From Zoogloea sp044344315 (GTDB lineage Bacteria; Pseudomonadota; Gammaproteobacteria; Burkholderiales; Rhodocyclaceae), in contig NZ_JBIJDC010000010.1 in NCBI RefSeq assembly GCF_044344315.1, forward strand, positions 4,312 to 68,311: a DNA stretch of 64,000 nt, in the 5' to 3' direction. The position numbers were made by a program, and so were the translations under genes. Under the pieces are notes generated by a model that was given only the letters and a program-made list of their open reading frames with translations, was not told the DNA's origin and did no database searches. Below, in pieces: positions 44,706-54,696 of this stretch (the first letter of the stretch is position 1; every line of letters begins with the position of its first letter).

Positions 44706-46411
44706 GGATGCAGTCCTTCCTGAGTGGCAGAGACGCGAGGCACGACAGGCAGGCTGACCAGGAACTCGCTCCCCTCGCCCTGACGGGAGTTCAGCACCAC
44801 ATCCCCGCCCATGAGAGCAGCCAGCTCCTTGACCAGGGCCAGGCCCAGACCGGTGCCCTGATGACGCCGGGTCAGAAACCCATCCACCTGGCGGAAGCGC
44901 TCGAAGACATGGGGCTGCATGTCGGGATCAATGCCGCAGCCCGTGTCGGCCACCGCGATGCGCAACATCCCGTCATCCTGCCCGATGCGCACCGTCACCG
45001 CGCCGATGTCGGTAAACTTGATCGCGTTATTGACCAGATTGTTGAGGATCTGCGCCACCCGGGTGGCGTCGCAGGTAATGAACTCCGGTAGCGCCGGGTC
45101 AATCACCAGATCAAGCGCCAGCCCCTTCTCCTCGGCCGGCGGGCGATGGGTGCGCACAATGCGCTCGAGCATCGGACGCAGGGCCTCGGAGCGCAGTTCC
45201 AGCTCCATCTTGCCGGATTCGATCTTGGCCAGGTCGAGGATGGAATTGACCAATTCAAGCAAGTGGTTGCTGCTGTCGAGAATGATGCCGGCGAACTCCC
45301 GATTGGTTTCGTCCGCGTTGTCCTTGAGAAACTCGGCATAACCCATGATGCCGTTGAGCGGCGTGCGCAGTTCATGGGACATGGAGGCGAGGAATTCCGA
45401 TTTCATCCGGTTGGCCGCCTCTGCCTTGATCTGACTGTCGCGAAGGGCCGCCGAGATGCGGAACTGGCGATCCAGCAGGTGAATCGCCATCCCCCCGAAA
45501 AGCAGCATCAAAAAAGTCATCCCGGCGGCGTAAGCCGTGTAGCCGGCGCGACGCTCACGATACTCTGCAAGGGCAGCATCTTCACTGACACCAACGGCGA
45601 CGAGCAGCGGATATTCCTTCAGGGCGCGGTAGCCATAAAAGCGTCTGACCCCGTCAGCGTGACTGCTGTAGCGATAGCTGCCCATTTCGGCTCTGGCCAG
45701 ATTCTCCAGTAGCGGGCTTCGGGATAAATCTTGCCCCACGACCTTGTTGTTGCCCGAACGCCGCGCCCGCACGATGCCGTCCCGGCCGACCAGGCTGACT
45801 ACGCCATCCTTACCCAGATCGACACCACTGTAGAAATCGGAGAAATAGAAGGGATCCACCGAGATGACCACCACGCCGCCAAAGCTGCCGTCCGGCTTGT
45901 TGATTCGCCGGGTCATCTGGATCGACCATTTGCCAGACGCCCTGCCCAGCACTGGCTTGCTGATGAACAACTCGTTACTGTCACGCTCCTTGTGGACACG
46001 GAAGTGCTCCCGGTCCGACAGATCCATGGTCTTGTGATTGGCCAGGTTGCTGAGAATGTAGGTTCCATGCTCGTCGATCACGCCGAGCTGGTTGAAGATG
46101 CTGCTGATGATCATGCCCTCACGGACATACTCGGTGATATTCACCTGGTTACCGATTTTCTCGTACTGAAACTTGAGAAACAGCACGGACTGATCGACGC
46201 TCTTGATCGTGCGAACGGTGTGCTCTTCGAAAGCACGGGCCAGGTTGAGGTTGGATGTGTTGATGGACCGAATGACCAGTTCCTCTTCGGCGCGAGCCTT
46301 GTACAGGACAGCGGCCCAGACAAGCACGATCAGCGCCACGACCAGAGCAGCAATGGGCAGAAACAGGCGCAGGCGGCCCTGGGCGGAAACGGGATGACTG
46401 ATTGATGACAT
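44702..46411 (-). CDS. sensor histidine kinase with periplasmic Cache-type domain
   Basis: This 569-residue inner-membrane kinase has TM1 at about 16-37, a long periplasmic PDC/dCache-like ligand domain (about 40-285, with WSIQMTRRINKPDGSFGGVVVISVDPFYFSDFY as its typical core, in pieces), TM2 at 290-312, HisKA with His346 (SMSHELRTP) and HATPase with GTGLGL. Such PDC domains usually bind small organic acids or amines. The start at ATG 46411 lacks a good ribosome site; longer starts are open but add no recognisable sequence. It is coupled to the single-domain regulator and divergent from the GGDEF-EAL gene. Confidence 0.88.
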   Translation of the reverse strand: MSSISHPVSAQGRLRLFLPIAALVVALIVLVWAAVLYKARAEEELVIRSINTSNLNLARAFEEHTVRTIKSVDQSVLFLKFQYEKIGNQVNITEYVREGMIISSIFNQLGVIDEHGTYILSNLANHKTMDLSDREHFRVHKERDSNELFISKPVLGRASGKWSIQMTRRINKPDGSFGGVVVISVDPFYFSDFYSGVDLGKDGVVSLVGRDGIVRARRSGNNKVVGQDLSRSPLLENLARAEMGSYRYSSHADGVRRFYGYRALKEYPLLVAVGVSEDAALAEYRERRAGYTAYAAGMTFLMLLFGGMAIHLLDRQFRISAALRDSQIKAEAANRMKSEFLASMSHELRTPLNGIMGYAEFLKDNADETNREFAGIILDSSNHLLELVNSILDLAKIESGKMELELRSEALRPMLERIVRTHRPPAEEKGLALDLVIDPALPEFITCDATRVAQILNNLVNNAIKFTDIGAVTVRIGQDDGMLRIAVADTGCGIDPDMQPHVFERFRQVDGFLTRRHQGTGLGLALVKELAALMGGDVVLNSRQGEGSEFLVSLPVVPRVSATQEGLHP

Positions 46412-46771
46412 GAAACGGGAAATGAATGGGCGCTTCAGCCCCTTGACGGAGCGGAGCTGAGAGCAATGCACTAACGTCTGAACAGCCCGCAGACTTAACC
46501 CCAGAACGCAAAAATCCCGAGCCCGACCCCAGGACAAGAGCGCAAAGCACGCAGCTTCTTCCTCCCCTATCCTGAACGCAGTGACGCTGGCCGCCCCATA
46601 AGCATCCTGTGGGCCATCATCCACGTGCTTGGCCGATGGCACGAGGGCGTCAGGATTCTGCATTCCTCTTCACGAATAGTGACGACTTATAACTTTAGTG
46701 ATAGAAAGGCGCGCCGTTATAGAGATCCGGGTAGCTCATCACCCGAGACCCCGCAGCCAGCCCGGACCCCC
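46412..46771. other. divergent region between sensor kinase and GGDEF-EAL genes
   Basis: About 360 bp containing the promoters of both genes. A locally AT-rich stretch, ACTTATAACTTTAGTGATAG (46683-46702), lies about 70-90 bp before the GGDEF-EAL start and is a reasonable promoter. No gene or structured RNA was recognised. Confidence 0.4.
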
Positions 46772-49666
46772 ATGAAACTTGCCGTCACAGACCGGACCCT
46801 GCCCCGATACCACCTAGTGGGGACGCTGCTCGTCGTCCTTGCCCTGGCCCTCGCCCTTGGCGCCAGCTTCCTGTGGATCGCCCACGCGGAACACCAGGAA
46901 GCCCTGCAACGCCTCGAACGCAGCTTTGAAAGCAAAAAGGAGGAGCGCCTGCGCGCCGAAATGGCCTCGGCCATCGGCTACCTGGATTTCGTGCATTCGC
47001 GTACTGAGGCTGTCCTTCGCGACGCCCTGAAAGAGAAAGTCGCAATGGCGATGCAGACCGCCCAGGGCATCTATGCCCGGGAGCACGGGCGCCGCCCGGA
47101 GGCCGAAGTCAAGCGCCTGATCATTGAGGCCCTTCGCCCCCAGCGCTTTTTCGAGGGTCGCGGCTATTTCTTCATCGATGACAGCGAAGGACGCTGCATC
47201 CTCCTGCCCACGGCCCCGGCCCGGGAGGGCAGTTCCCTTTGGAACAACCAGGACGACACGGGGCACTACATCAGGCGCGGGCTGCTGGAAGCCGCCCGCA
47301 GCGGCAGCGAAGGGGGTTTCTCCAGCTACCGCTGGTACTCACCGGACGATCCGGCCCGGATGTCTGACAAGCTCGCCCATGCCCGCCTCTTCGAACCCTA
47401 CGGCTGGGTCATTGGTACCGGCGACTATCTCTACAAATGGGAAGATGCACGTCTGAAGGAGGGTCTGGACCGCCTGCGCGCCTGGAATTTCGGCGACACA
47501 GGGCATTTCATGGTGATGGGCAGTGACGGCCGCATGTTGCTCCTGCCGCCCGCCGGCCGGGACACTGAAGGCCTGCATTTCGGTCGCGCCGGTACGCCGG
47601 CCGAGCAGGCCATCCGGCGCCAATTGCTTGACCTTGGCCAGCACGGCGGCGGGCTCCTCACCTACTCATGGCAGGGCGGCCCCGACGAAGCCTCCAAGAC
47701 ACGTTCCGCCTATGTAAAGGCCTACACGCCTTGGAAGATCGTGGTCATCGCCAGTATCTTCGAGCAGGAAATGCAATCTGCCCTGGCCGCCGAACGGGAT
47801 GCTGCCGGCACGGCCCTGTCAGCCCGCCTTCCCTATCTGCTGGTGGTCGTGGCGGTCACCGTCGGGGTCGCCCTGGCCGCCTCGCTGCTCTTTTCGCGCT
47901 GGATGAGCCGACTCTTCGGTGCCTATCACAAAGCACTCGACACCCACACCCGGACCCTCGAGAAGCAGGCGGGGGAGCTGCGTCTGGCAGGGCACGTGTT
48001 CGAGAGCAGCCGCGAGGGCATTATGGTCACCGATCCGGAGACCCGTATCCTCGCGGTGAATCCGGCCTTCTCCGAGATCACGGGCTACTCTCCGGCGGAG
48101 ATCCTCGGCGAGACCCCGTCCTTCCTGAGCTCGGGCAATCACGAGGCGAGCTTCTACAACGCCATGTGGAAATCAATCCGCGAGAGCGGCTCATGGACCG
48201 GTGAAATCTGGAACCGCCGCAAGGATGGCCGCCTGTATCCGGAGCAGATCAGCATTGGCACCGTCTGTGGCCCAGCGGGCGAAGTGCGCCACTATGTCGG
48301 CACCTTTCTGGATATCACCGACCGCAAGGAAGCCGAGAGCCGAATCCGTCACCTGGCCGAGTTCGACGTGCTCACCCAGCTGCCCAATCGGGTACTCCTG
48401 GGTGACCGCCTGGCTCAGGCCATCGCCGCCGCCCAGCGCACAGGCGACCAGTTGGCCGTGCTGTTCATCGACCTGGACCGCTTCAAGAACATCAACGATT
48501 CCCTCGGCCATGCCATGGGCGACCGCGTTCTACGGGAGGTGGCAACCCGCCTGCACCGGCTGGTTCGCCAATCCGATACGGTGAGCCGCCTCGGCGGCGA
48601 CGAGTTTGTCGTACTGGTCACCGGTCTCGAGCAGCCCGGCTTCGCTGTGACCACAGCCCAGAAGATCCTCAATACCCTGGGCCAGCCCTATCTCATCGAT
48701 GAGCACGAACTGCAGATCACCCCAAGCATCGGCATCGCCATCTACCCCGACAACGGCACCGATATCGACAGCCTGCTGAAGAACGCGGACGCGGCCATGT
48801 ATCACGCCAAGAGCTCGGGGCGAAACAACTTCCAGTTCTTCACCCCCGAGTTCAACCACTGGGTCACCGAGCGTCTGCGCATCGAGAACGGTCTGCGCCA
48901 CGCCATTGAACGACAGGAGTTACGGATCCACTACCAACCCCAGGTGGACCTGGCCAGTGGTCGCATCATCGGCTGCGAAGCGCTGCTGCGCTGGCAACCC
49001 GAGGGTGGCGACCTGGTTCCTCCCGACCGCTTCATTCCCATCGCCGAAGAGACCGGGATGATCCACGCCATCGGGCACTGGGTAATCGATGAAGCCTGCC
49101 GTCAGCTCGCACGGTGGGACATGGAAGGCGCGACACCGATACGAATGGCAGTCAACGTGGCCGTGCCACAACTGCGCCGGCAGGACTTCGTGACGCATGT
49201 GAAAGAGGCCCTGGCGCGTCACGACCTGGCGCCCAGGCGCCTGGAGATAGAAGTGACCGAGAGCGTATTCCTGGACCTGGACAGTCAGATCCGCCAAAGC
49301 CTGCGCAGCCTCACCGATCTGGGCGTAAAGCTGTCTCTCGACGACTTTGGCACCGGCTACTCGAGCCTGTCCTACCTGCGCAACTTCCGCTTCGACGTGC
49401 TCAAGATCGACCGCTCCTTCGTCTCCGAACTGCACCGCAACCGGGACGACGTGACCCTCATCCGCGCCATCGTCAGCATCGCCCGGGACATGTCCCTGAT
49501 CACCGTGGCCGAAGGCATCGAAACAGCCGAACAACAACGCATGCTGACGGAGCTGGGCTGCAGCGTCGGCCAGGGCTACCACTTTTCCCGCCCCGTACCG
49601 GCCGCCGAGCTGGCCGTGCAGCTTCTCCTCCCGGCACCCACGACAGCAGGCGCCACTGCACACTAA
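46772..49666 (+). CDS. Cache-PAS-GGDEF-EAL c-di-GMP signalling protein
   Basis: This 964-residue membrane protein has TM1 (about 17-37), two sCache_2-like periplasmic repeats (about 60-220 with GYFFIDDSEGRCILLP, and 225-345 with GHFMVMGSDGRMLLLPP), TM2 (353-375), PAS (405-520), GGDEF (525-690) and EAL (700-945). The GGDEF motif (608-612) is intact, with the inhibitory RxxD site at 599-602. The EAL domain keeps EALLRW (736-741) and the DDFGTGYSSL and KIDRSFV motifs. Both synthesis and hydrolysis of c-di-GMP are therefore possible; one may regulate the other. ATG 46772 directly precedes TM1. Confidence 0.93.
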   Translation: MKLAVTDRTLPRYHLVGTLLVVLALALALGASFLWIAHAEHQEALQRLERSFESKKEERLRAEMASAIGYLDFVHSRTEAVLRDALKEKVAMAMQTAQGIYAREHGRRPEAEVKRLIIEALRPQRFFEGRGYFFIDDSEGRCILLPTAPAREGSSLWNNQDDTGHYIRRGLLEAARSGSEGGFSSYRWYSPDDPARMSDKLAHARLFEPYGWVIGTGDYLYKWEDARLKEGLDRLRAWNFGDTGHFMVMGSDGRMLLLPPAGRDTEGLHFGRAGTPAEQAIRRQLLDLGQHGGGLLTYSWQGGPDEASKTRSAYVKAYTPWKIVVIASIFEQEMQSALAAERDAAGTALSARLPYLLVVVAVTVGVALAASLLFSRWMSRLFGAYHKALDTHTRTLEKQAGELRLAGHVFESSREGIMVTDPETRILAVNPAFSEITGYSPAEILGETPSFLSSGNHEASFYNAMWKSIRESGSWTGEIWNRRKDGRLYPEQISIGTVCGPAGEVRHYVGTFLDITDRKEAESRIRHLAEFDVLTQLPNRVLLGDRLAQAIAAAQRTGDQLAVLFIDLDRFKNINDSLGHAMGDRVLREVATRLHRLVRQSDTVSRLGGDEFVVLVTGLEQPGFAVTTAQKILNTLGQPYLIDEHELQITPSIGIAIYPDNGTDIDSLLKNADAAMYHAKSSGRNNFQFFTPEFNHWVTERLRIENGLRHAIERQELRIHYQPQVDLASGRIIGCEALLRWQPEGGDLVPPDRFIPIAEETGMIHAIGHWVIDEACRQLARWDMEGATPIRMAVNVAVPQLRRQDFVTHVKEALARHDLAPRRLEIEVTESVFLDLDSQIRQSLRSLTDLGVKLSLDDFGTGYSSLSYLRNFRFDVLKIDRSFVSELHRNRDDVTLIRAIVSIARDMSLITVAEGIETAEQQRMLTELGCSVGQGYHFSRPVPAAELAVQLLLPAPTTAGATAH

Positions 49667-49711
49667 GCTGGCGTACCATCGCCGGTCCTTATGTCGCGGA
49701 GCGCCCCTCTC

Positions 49712-50452
49712 ATGATCAAGGCCATCGTCACCGGCCACAGCGGCGGCCTGGGTGCAGCCCTGGCGGCAGACCTGCTGAGCAGAGGCATTGTCGTTCTGGG
49801 CCTCGCCCGGCGCACCCACGCCCCCCTTGGCGCGGCCCACGCGGATGCCCTCCAGCAGCACGCCCTCGACCTGTCCGATGCAGACGCGCTGAGCGCCTGG
49901 CTGGCAGGGCCGACGCTGGCCGGCTTCCTTGCCGACGCCAGCATGGCCCTGCTCATCAACAATGCCGGCATGCTCCAGCCCGTCGGCCCCTGTGGCGGGC
50001 AGGACCCGATGCAGATCACCGCCGCCGTCCAGCTCAACCTGGGTGCCCCGCTGTTGCTGGCCAACGCCTTCGTGGCCGCCAGCGGGCACTGCGCCGAGCG
50101 TCGCATCGTGCACATTTCAAGTGGTGCCGCCCGCAATGCCTATGCCGGCTGGGGCATTTACTGCGCCACCAAGGCCGGTCTCGACCAGCATGCCCGGGCG
50201 ACTGCCCTCGACGGACTGCCCCGCCTGCGCATCGCCAGCCTGGCGCCGGGCGTTGTGGATACCGGCATGCAGGCCGAGGTGCGGGCCAGCGACCCGACGG
50301 GCTTTCCCCAGCAGGCTCGCTTTGCCGCCCTCAAGGCCGAGGGCCAGCTCAGCGCGCCGGCCGATGCGGCCCGCCGCCTGGTGGATCACCTGCTAGGCGA
50401 CGCCTTTGGCCGCGAACCGACCGGCGACCTGCGCACGCTGTCGGCCGCCTGA
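49712..50452 (+). CDS. SDR-family oxidoreductase
   Basis: This 246-residue classical SDR has the cofactor motif VTGHSGGLGAAL (6-17), LLINNAGM, the catalytic serine region HISSGAA and YCATK (Tyr/Lys), with SLAPGVVDTGMQ after it. This sequence type resembles benzil reductase/sepiapterin reductase-like SDRs; the substrate is unknown. I prefer ATG 49712, with GGAG upstream, over the in-frame ATG 49691. It lies 45 bp after the GGDEF-EAL gene and ends convergently 3 bp from ppnN. Confidence 0.83.
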   Translation: MIKAIVTGHSGGLGAALAADLLSRGIVVLGLARRTHAPLGAAHADALQQHALDLSDADALSAWLAGPTLAGFLADASMALLINNAGMLQPVGPCGGQDPMQITAAVQLNLGAPLLLANAFVAASGHCAERRIVHISSGAARNAYAGWGIYCATKAGLDQHARATALDGLPRLRIASLAPGVVDTGMQAEVRASDPTGFPQQARFAALKAEGQLSAPADAARRLVDHLLGDAFGREPTGDLRTLSAA

Positions 50453-50455
50453 CGC

Positions 50456-51832
50456 TCAGCTACCCGCGACGATGCGGTAGCAGGGGTTGTAGGTCTTGCC
50501 CGGCAGCTTCATGCGACCCTGGGCCACGAAGGAGGCCATCAGCTCATCCATCGGTCCCATGATCTCCGGCTCGCCCTGAATCTCGAAGGGGCCGTGCTTC
50601 TCAATCTCGCGGATGCCTTCGTCCTTCACGTTGCCGGCCACCACCCCCGAAAAGGCACGACGCAGGTTGGCTGCCAGCAGGTGGGTAGGCTGGCGCCGGT
50701 GCAGGGTGAGATTGCGCATGCGCTCGTGGGTCGGGCGGAAGGGCTGCTGGAATTCGTGCTCGATCTTCAGCAGCCAGTTGAAGTAGTAGGCGTCCCGCTG
50801 ATCCTTGCGGAAATCACGCACCCGCCCGATGCCCGCGTTGATCTCCTGGGCCACCGCTTCCGGGTCGTCGATGATGATCCTGTAGTGCCGGCGCGCTGCC
50901 TCGCCAAGGGTCTGGACGATAAAGCGGTCGATGCGCAGGAAGTACTCCTCGGCACTGCGCGGGCCGGTAAACACCAGCGGGAAAGGCAGCGCGGCGTTGT
51001 CCGGGTGGAGCAGGATGCCCAGGATGTAGAGGATCTCCTCCGCAGTGCCGACGCCCCCCGGAAAGACCACGATGCCATGGCCGGTGCGCACGAAGGCCTC
51101 CAGACGCTTCTCCACATCGGGCAGGATCACCAGCTCATTCACCACCGGGTTGGGCGCCTCTGCCGCGATGATGCCCGGCTCGGTGAAACCCAGGTAACGC
51201 CCGTTGGTGATGCGCTGGGTGGCATGGGCCAAGGCGGCGCCCTTCATGGGGCCCTTCATCGCCCCCGGGCCACAGCCGGTGCATACGTTCAAGCCACGGA
51301 GGCCGAGCTGATAGCCCACCAGTTTGGTGTACTCGTACTCCTCCTGCTTGATCGAATGGCCGCCCCAGCACACCACCACGTTGGGCTGGGTGATGGGCTG
51401 AAGTACATTGGCGTTGCGCAGGATGTGGAAGACCGCATCGGTCACCCCTTCCGAGGTGGAAAAATCAAAACGCGCCGTGCCGCTGATCTCGGTGCTGGCA
51501 TACACCACATCCCGCAGCACCGCGACCAGATGCTCCTGGATACCGCGGATCATCTCCCCATCCACAAAGGCGCTGGCCGGTGCGCCAGTGATATCGAGCT
51601 TGATGCCGCGCGCCCTTTGCTGAATCTGGATGTCGAAATTGTGATAGCGCTCGAGCAGCTCCTTGCCGTCATCGAGCTCGTTGCCACAGTTGAGCACCGC
51701 CAGCGAACAGTTGCGGTAAAGGGTGTGCAGACCGCCACCGCCCTGGTCGGACAGTTTGGCCGCTTCGGCCCGGGACAGAACTTCCAGACGCCCGGTGGGG
51801 GAAACCTGTGCATCGACGATTTTATAGTCCAT
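50456..51832 (-). CDS. ppnN: pyrimidine/purine nucleotide 5'-monophosphate nucleosidase
   Basis: This 458-residue PpnN (YgdH) protein cleaves nucleoside monophosphates to base and ribose phosphate, and in E. coli is allosterically activated by (p)ppGpp. The LOG-family motif PGGVGTAEE is in the centre, preceded by NVCTGCGPGAMKGPMKGA. N- and C-terminal PpnN-specific domains flank it (start YKIVDAQVSPTGRLEVLSR; end PGKTYNPCYRIV). The length equals the E. coli protein. ATG 51832 has only GAGAG at a distance. It ends convergently with the SDR. Confidence 0.93.
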   Translation of the reverse strand: MDYKIVDAQVSPTGRLEVLSRAEAAKLSDQGGGGLHTLYRNCSLAVLNCGNELDDGKELLERYHNFDIQIQQRARGIKLDITGAPASAFVDGEMIRGIQEHLVAVLRDVVYASTEISGTARFDFSTSEGVTDAVFHILRNANVLQPITQPNVVVCWGGHSIKQEEYEYTKLVGYQLGLRGLNVCTGCGPGAMKGPMKGAALAHATQRITNGRYLGFTEPGIIAAEAPNPVVNELVILPDVEKRLEAFVRTGHGIVVFPGGVGTAEEILYILGILLHPDNAALPFPLVFTGPRSAEEYFLRIDRFIVQTLGEAARRHYRIIIDDPEAVAQEINAGIGRVRDFRKDQRDAYYFNWLLKIEHEFQQPFRPTHERMRNLTLHRRQPTHLLAANLRRAFSGVVAGNVKDEGIREIEKHGPFEIQGEPEIMGPMDELMASFVAQGRMKLPGKTYNPCYRIVAGS

Positions 51833-52214
51833 GGCTGCAACTCTCTCTTGTCTGGTCCGGGAATGGCCGGCCAGCCGAAAGCAGCGTTCGGCTGTCGCCG
51901 GGGGGCACCACCGCAAGCGGCGAGCCGATTCCAGCATAACGCCAGAGAGGCCGCCTGCGGCGAGAAATGTTGCAGGGCAGCGTGACAGCGGGCATACCGA
52001 ATGCCCACAGCGTGGGTATGGTGCGCCCGGGGCCGGAGCTCACTACCCTCCCCGCCCTCGCCAAAAGGCCGGCAGACTTAGGGAGATACGCAATTGTCGC
52101 CCCCTGCAGGCGACGGCATAATGGGTTTCAAGGCTGCCTTGCCGCAGCGGTTTCCGATCCTCATCGCGCCACAAGACGGCGCTCCAATACCCCATATCCG
52201 ACGCCCCGCCTTCC
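51833..52214. other. intergenic region between ppnN and the antiporter gene
   Basis: A 380-bp divergent gap without a gene. It contains a possible plus-strand -10 element CATAAT near 52119 after the dyad GTCGCCCCCTGCAGGCGAC (52094-52112). It otherwise shows nothing distinctive. Confidence 0.35.
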
Positions 52215-53483
52215 ATGCCCATCCCGACAACCTCCACCCCCGAAATCGTTGCCGCGGTGATCTTTGCACTCGCCGTCGCCCACACTTTCTCCACCAAGTT
52301 CTTCGCCCATCTGGCCCACCGGCAACCCCGGCATGCCGGCCTGTGGCACCTGCTCGCCGAGGTCGAGGTGGTCTTCGGCTTCTGGGCTTTCGTGCTGGTC
52401 GCCTCCCTGGTCATGCTTTCGGGCAAGGACGCTGCAGTGCATTACCTCGAAGAGCGCAACTTCACCGAGCCGATGTTCGTGTTCGTGGTGATGGTCATTG
52501 CCGCCAGTCGCCCCATCGTCAGCACCGTGATCAGCGTCGTGCGCCTGCTCGCCTCGATGATTCCGATATCCCGGGAGGTGGCGACCTTCTTTCTGTGCAT
52601 GTCCGTGGTGCCGCTGCTTGGCTCCTTCATCACCGAGCCCGCCGCCATGACCCTGGCTGCCCTGATGCTGCGCGACGGCTACTTCCGCCGTGACCTGAGC
52701 TCGCGGCTCAAATACGCCACCATCGGCATGCTGTTCGTGAATGTCTCGATCGGCGGCACCCTGACTAATTTCGCTGCCCCCCCGGTGCTCATGGTCGCAG
52801 CCAAATGGCAGTGGGACAGCCTTTTCATGCTCTCTCATTTCGGCTGGAAGGCTGCCGCCGCGGTATTCTTCAACGCCACCATCCTGACCTGGTTCTTCCG
52901 CCACGAGCTGGCCGCCAAAGGACAGCCGGACGGAGATGGCAACACGGCCCGGATGCCCTTCACGGTGGCCGGCATCCATCTCTTCTTTTTGGTCTGCGTG
53001 GTCCTGTTTGCCCATCACCCGGTCGTGTTCATGGGCATGTTCCTGTTCTTCCTGGGCTATACCGAAGCCTACAAGCTGCACCAGGACCGCCTGATCCTGC
53101 GTGAAGGCCTGCTGGTCGCCTTCTTCCTGGCCGGGCTGGTGGTGCTCGGCGGCCTGCAGCAGTGGTGGCTGCAGGCAACACTGGTCGGCGTTGAACCGAC
53201 GGTGCTGTACTTCCTGGCCACCGCCCTCACGGCCATCACCGACAACGCCGCCCTCACCTACCTGGGTTCGCTGGTGGATGGGGTCTCTGCCGAGTTCAAA
53301 TACGCGCTGGTGGCCGGCGCAGTCACTGGCGGTGGCCTGACCATCATCGCCAACGCACCCAATCCGGCTGGCGCCGCGATCCTGAAATCGAGCTTCGACG
53401 ACGAATCGATCAGCCCCCTGGGCCTCTTGCTCGCCGCCCTTCCCCCCACCTGCGTGGCGATCTTTGCCTTCCAGGCCCTTTAA
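52215..53483 (+). CDS. putative Na+/H+ antiporter (Na_H_antiport_3 type)
   Basis: This 422-residue inner-membrane protein has about eleven transmembrane helices. It matches the family of putative Na+/H+ antiporters with the segments FSTKFFAHLAHR, LLGSFITEPAAMTLAALMLRDGYF, NVSIGGTLTNFAAPPVLMVA and TALTAITDNAALTYLGSLV (each read as part of a helix). The paired half-helical motifs with Thr/Asn-Pro resemble ion transporters of the IT superfamily. Transport of Na+ is a family prediction, not shown. ATG 52215 has a weak ribosome site. It is a single gene. Confidence 0.8.
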   Translation: MPIPTTSTPEIVAAVIFALAVAHTFSTKFFAHLAHRQPRHAGLWHLLAEVEVVFGFWAFVLVASLVMLSGKDAAVHYLEERNFTEPMFVFVVMVIAASRPIVSTVISVVRLLASMIPISREVATFFLCMSVVPLLGSFITEPAAMTLAALMLRDGYFRRDLSSRLKYATIGMLFVNVSIGGTLTNFAAPPVLMVAAKWQWDSLFMLSHFGWKAAAAVFFNATILTWFFRHELAAKGQPDGDGNTARMPFTVAGIHLFFLVCVVLFAHHPVVFMGMFLFFLGYTEAYKLHQDRLILREGLLVAFFLAGLVVLGGLQQWWLQATLVGVEPTVLYFLATALTAITDNAALTYLGSLVDGVSAEFKYALVAGAVTGGGLTIIANAPNPAGAAILKSSFDDESISPLGLLLAALPPTCVAIFAFQAL

Positions 53484-53491
53484 GGCAGAGC

Positions 53492-53743
53492 GAGAGGGGC
53501 GAACAAGCGTCCGTCCCGGGCTCCTTCTCGCTGGTCTCCGAGCAGGACCTGCAACAGGGCAGCCCCCTCTCCCTCCGTGAAGCCTTGTCCCTCACCCACG
53601 GGGGACACGTGGTCGGGGAAGACAGTCTGGGCCTTGGCCTCAACAGCGGTATCCGCGGCATGGCCCCTCGACGCACCTCGCTCCCCAGAGTGCTGCCGCC
53701 GGTCGACGCCCAGCTGTTTGCCGACGTCCGCTTCGCCTTCTAG
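53492..53743 (+). pseudogene. C-terminal relic of an outer-membrane beta-barrel-like protein
   Basis: An open stretch of 83 codons without a start encodes SFSLVSEQDLQQGSP, a DSLGLGLNSGIRGMAP segment and the final DAQLFADVRFAF followed by TAG. The amphipathic last strand with a terminal Phe is typical of outer-membrane barrels. It is frame-shifted relative to the antiporter and has no start or signal peptide, so it looks like the remains of a longer gene lost by deletion. The parent family could not be named. Confidence 0.45.
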
Positions 53744-53889
53744 CGTTCATGGCCGGATTGCCGGGGGATCGACAGCGAGAATGCCGGGAAATGGCTATTT
53801 GAATTCCTGTCCATATAATTGAGGGCAATACACAAGGCGAGTGCATTCCCTCGGGGCTCCGGCCCCTTCAGCGTGATCGGGAGCCGTCC

Positions 53890-54672
53890 ATGAGCAGGAA
53901 CAAGACCATCCGCATCGGGCTGTCGGCCCGCCTCTTCCACCCCCGGGACGGCGCCACCGGCATCGAATCAAAGACCCTGCAGGTACTCGAACAATCCATC
54001 GCCCAGTGGGTCATGTCGCGGGATGTGCTGGTGCTGATGGTGCCGTCCATCCTCAAGGATGGGCCCATCCACCGCAGCAACATCCGCCTGCGGGATTACG
54101 CCGAGTACCTGGACGGCCTGGTGCTCCAGGGCGGCGCGGACGTGAGCCCGGAGGCCTATGGAGAAGCCCCTCTCCACGCCGACTGGGCCGGAGACCGGGT
54201 GCGCGACGCTTACGAGATGGAGCTGCTCCACGAGTTCGTGGAGGCCGGCAAGCCGGTGCTGGGGATCTGCCGCGGCATGCAGCTGATCAACGTGGCCTTC
54301 GGTGGCTCCCTGTACCAGGACATCCCCAGCCAGTTTGCCGACGCCGCCCGCCACCAGGCCGACGCCTACGACAGGCACAGTCATGGCGTGCGTCTGGTCG
54401 AAGGGGGGCGCTTTGCCCAGTGGTTCGGACAGGCTTCAGGCGGCCAGGTGGTGTCCATCCATCACCAGTGCGTGCGCAGCCTGGGCCGCAACCTGACGGT
54501 GGAGGCCGTCGCCGAGGACGACGGAATGATCGAGGCCATCCGCCACACGGGCAACGGCTTCGTCGTCGGCGTGCAGTGGCATCCGGAGTTCCACACCCCC
54601 GGGCGGGACGACCTTCTCGACTGCTCGCCCCTGCTGGAAGCCTTTCTGGCCGCGGCGCGGGGCCGGCGCTGA
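53890..54672 (+). CDS. gamma-glutamyl-GABA hydrolase-like class I glutamine amidotransferase
   Basis: This 260-residue peptidase C26 protein has the nucleophile Cys127 in GICRGMQ, with His231 and Glu233 in QWHPEF. The VLQGGADVSPEAYGE segment and the DRHSHGVRLVEGG region match PuuD-like enzymes that release GABA or other amines from gamma-glutamyl conjugates. No polyamine or putrescine genes are nearby, so the substrate is open. ATG 53890 follows GGGAGCCGTCC. The REP pair at 54697-54785 lies in the short downstream gap. Confidence 0.84.
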   Translation: MSRNKTIRIGLSARLFHPRDGATGIESKTLQVLEQSIAQWVMSRDVLVLMVPSILKDGPIHRSNIRLRDYAEYLDGLVLQGGADVSPEAYGEAPLHADWAGDRVRDAYEMELLHEFVEAGKPVLGICRGMQLINVAFGGSLYQDIPSQFADAARHQADAYDRHSHGVRLVEGGRFAQWFGQASGGQVVSIHHQCVRSLGRNLTVEAVAEDDGMIEAIRHTGNGFVVGVQWHPEFHTPGRDDLLDCSPLLEAFLAAARGRR

Positions 54673-54696
54673 ATCACCGGCCGGCCGGGGTGACTT

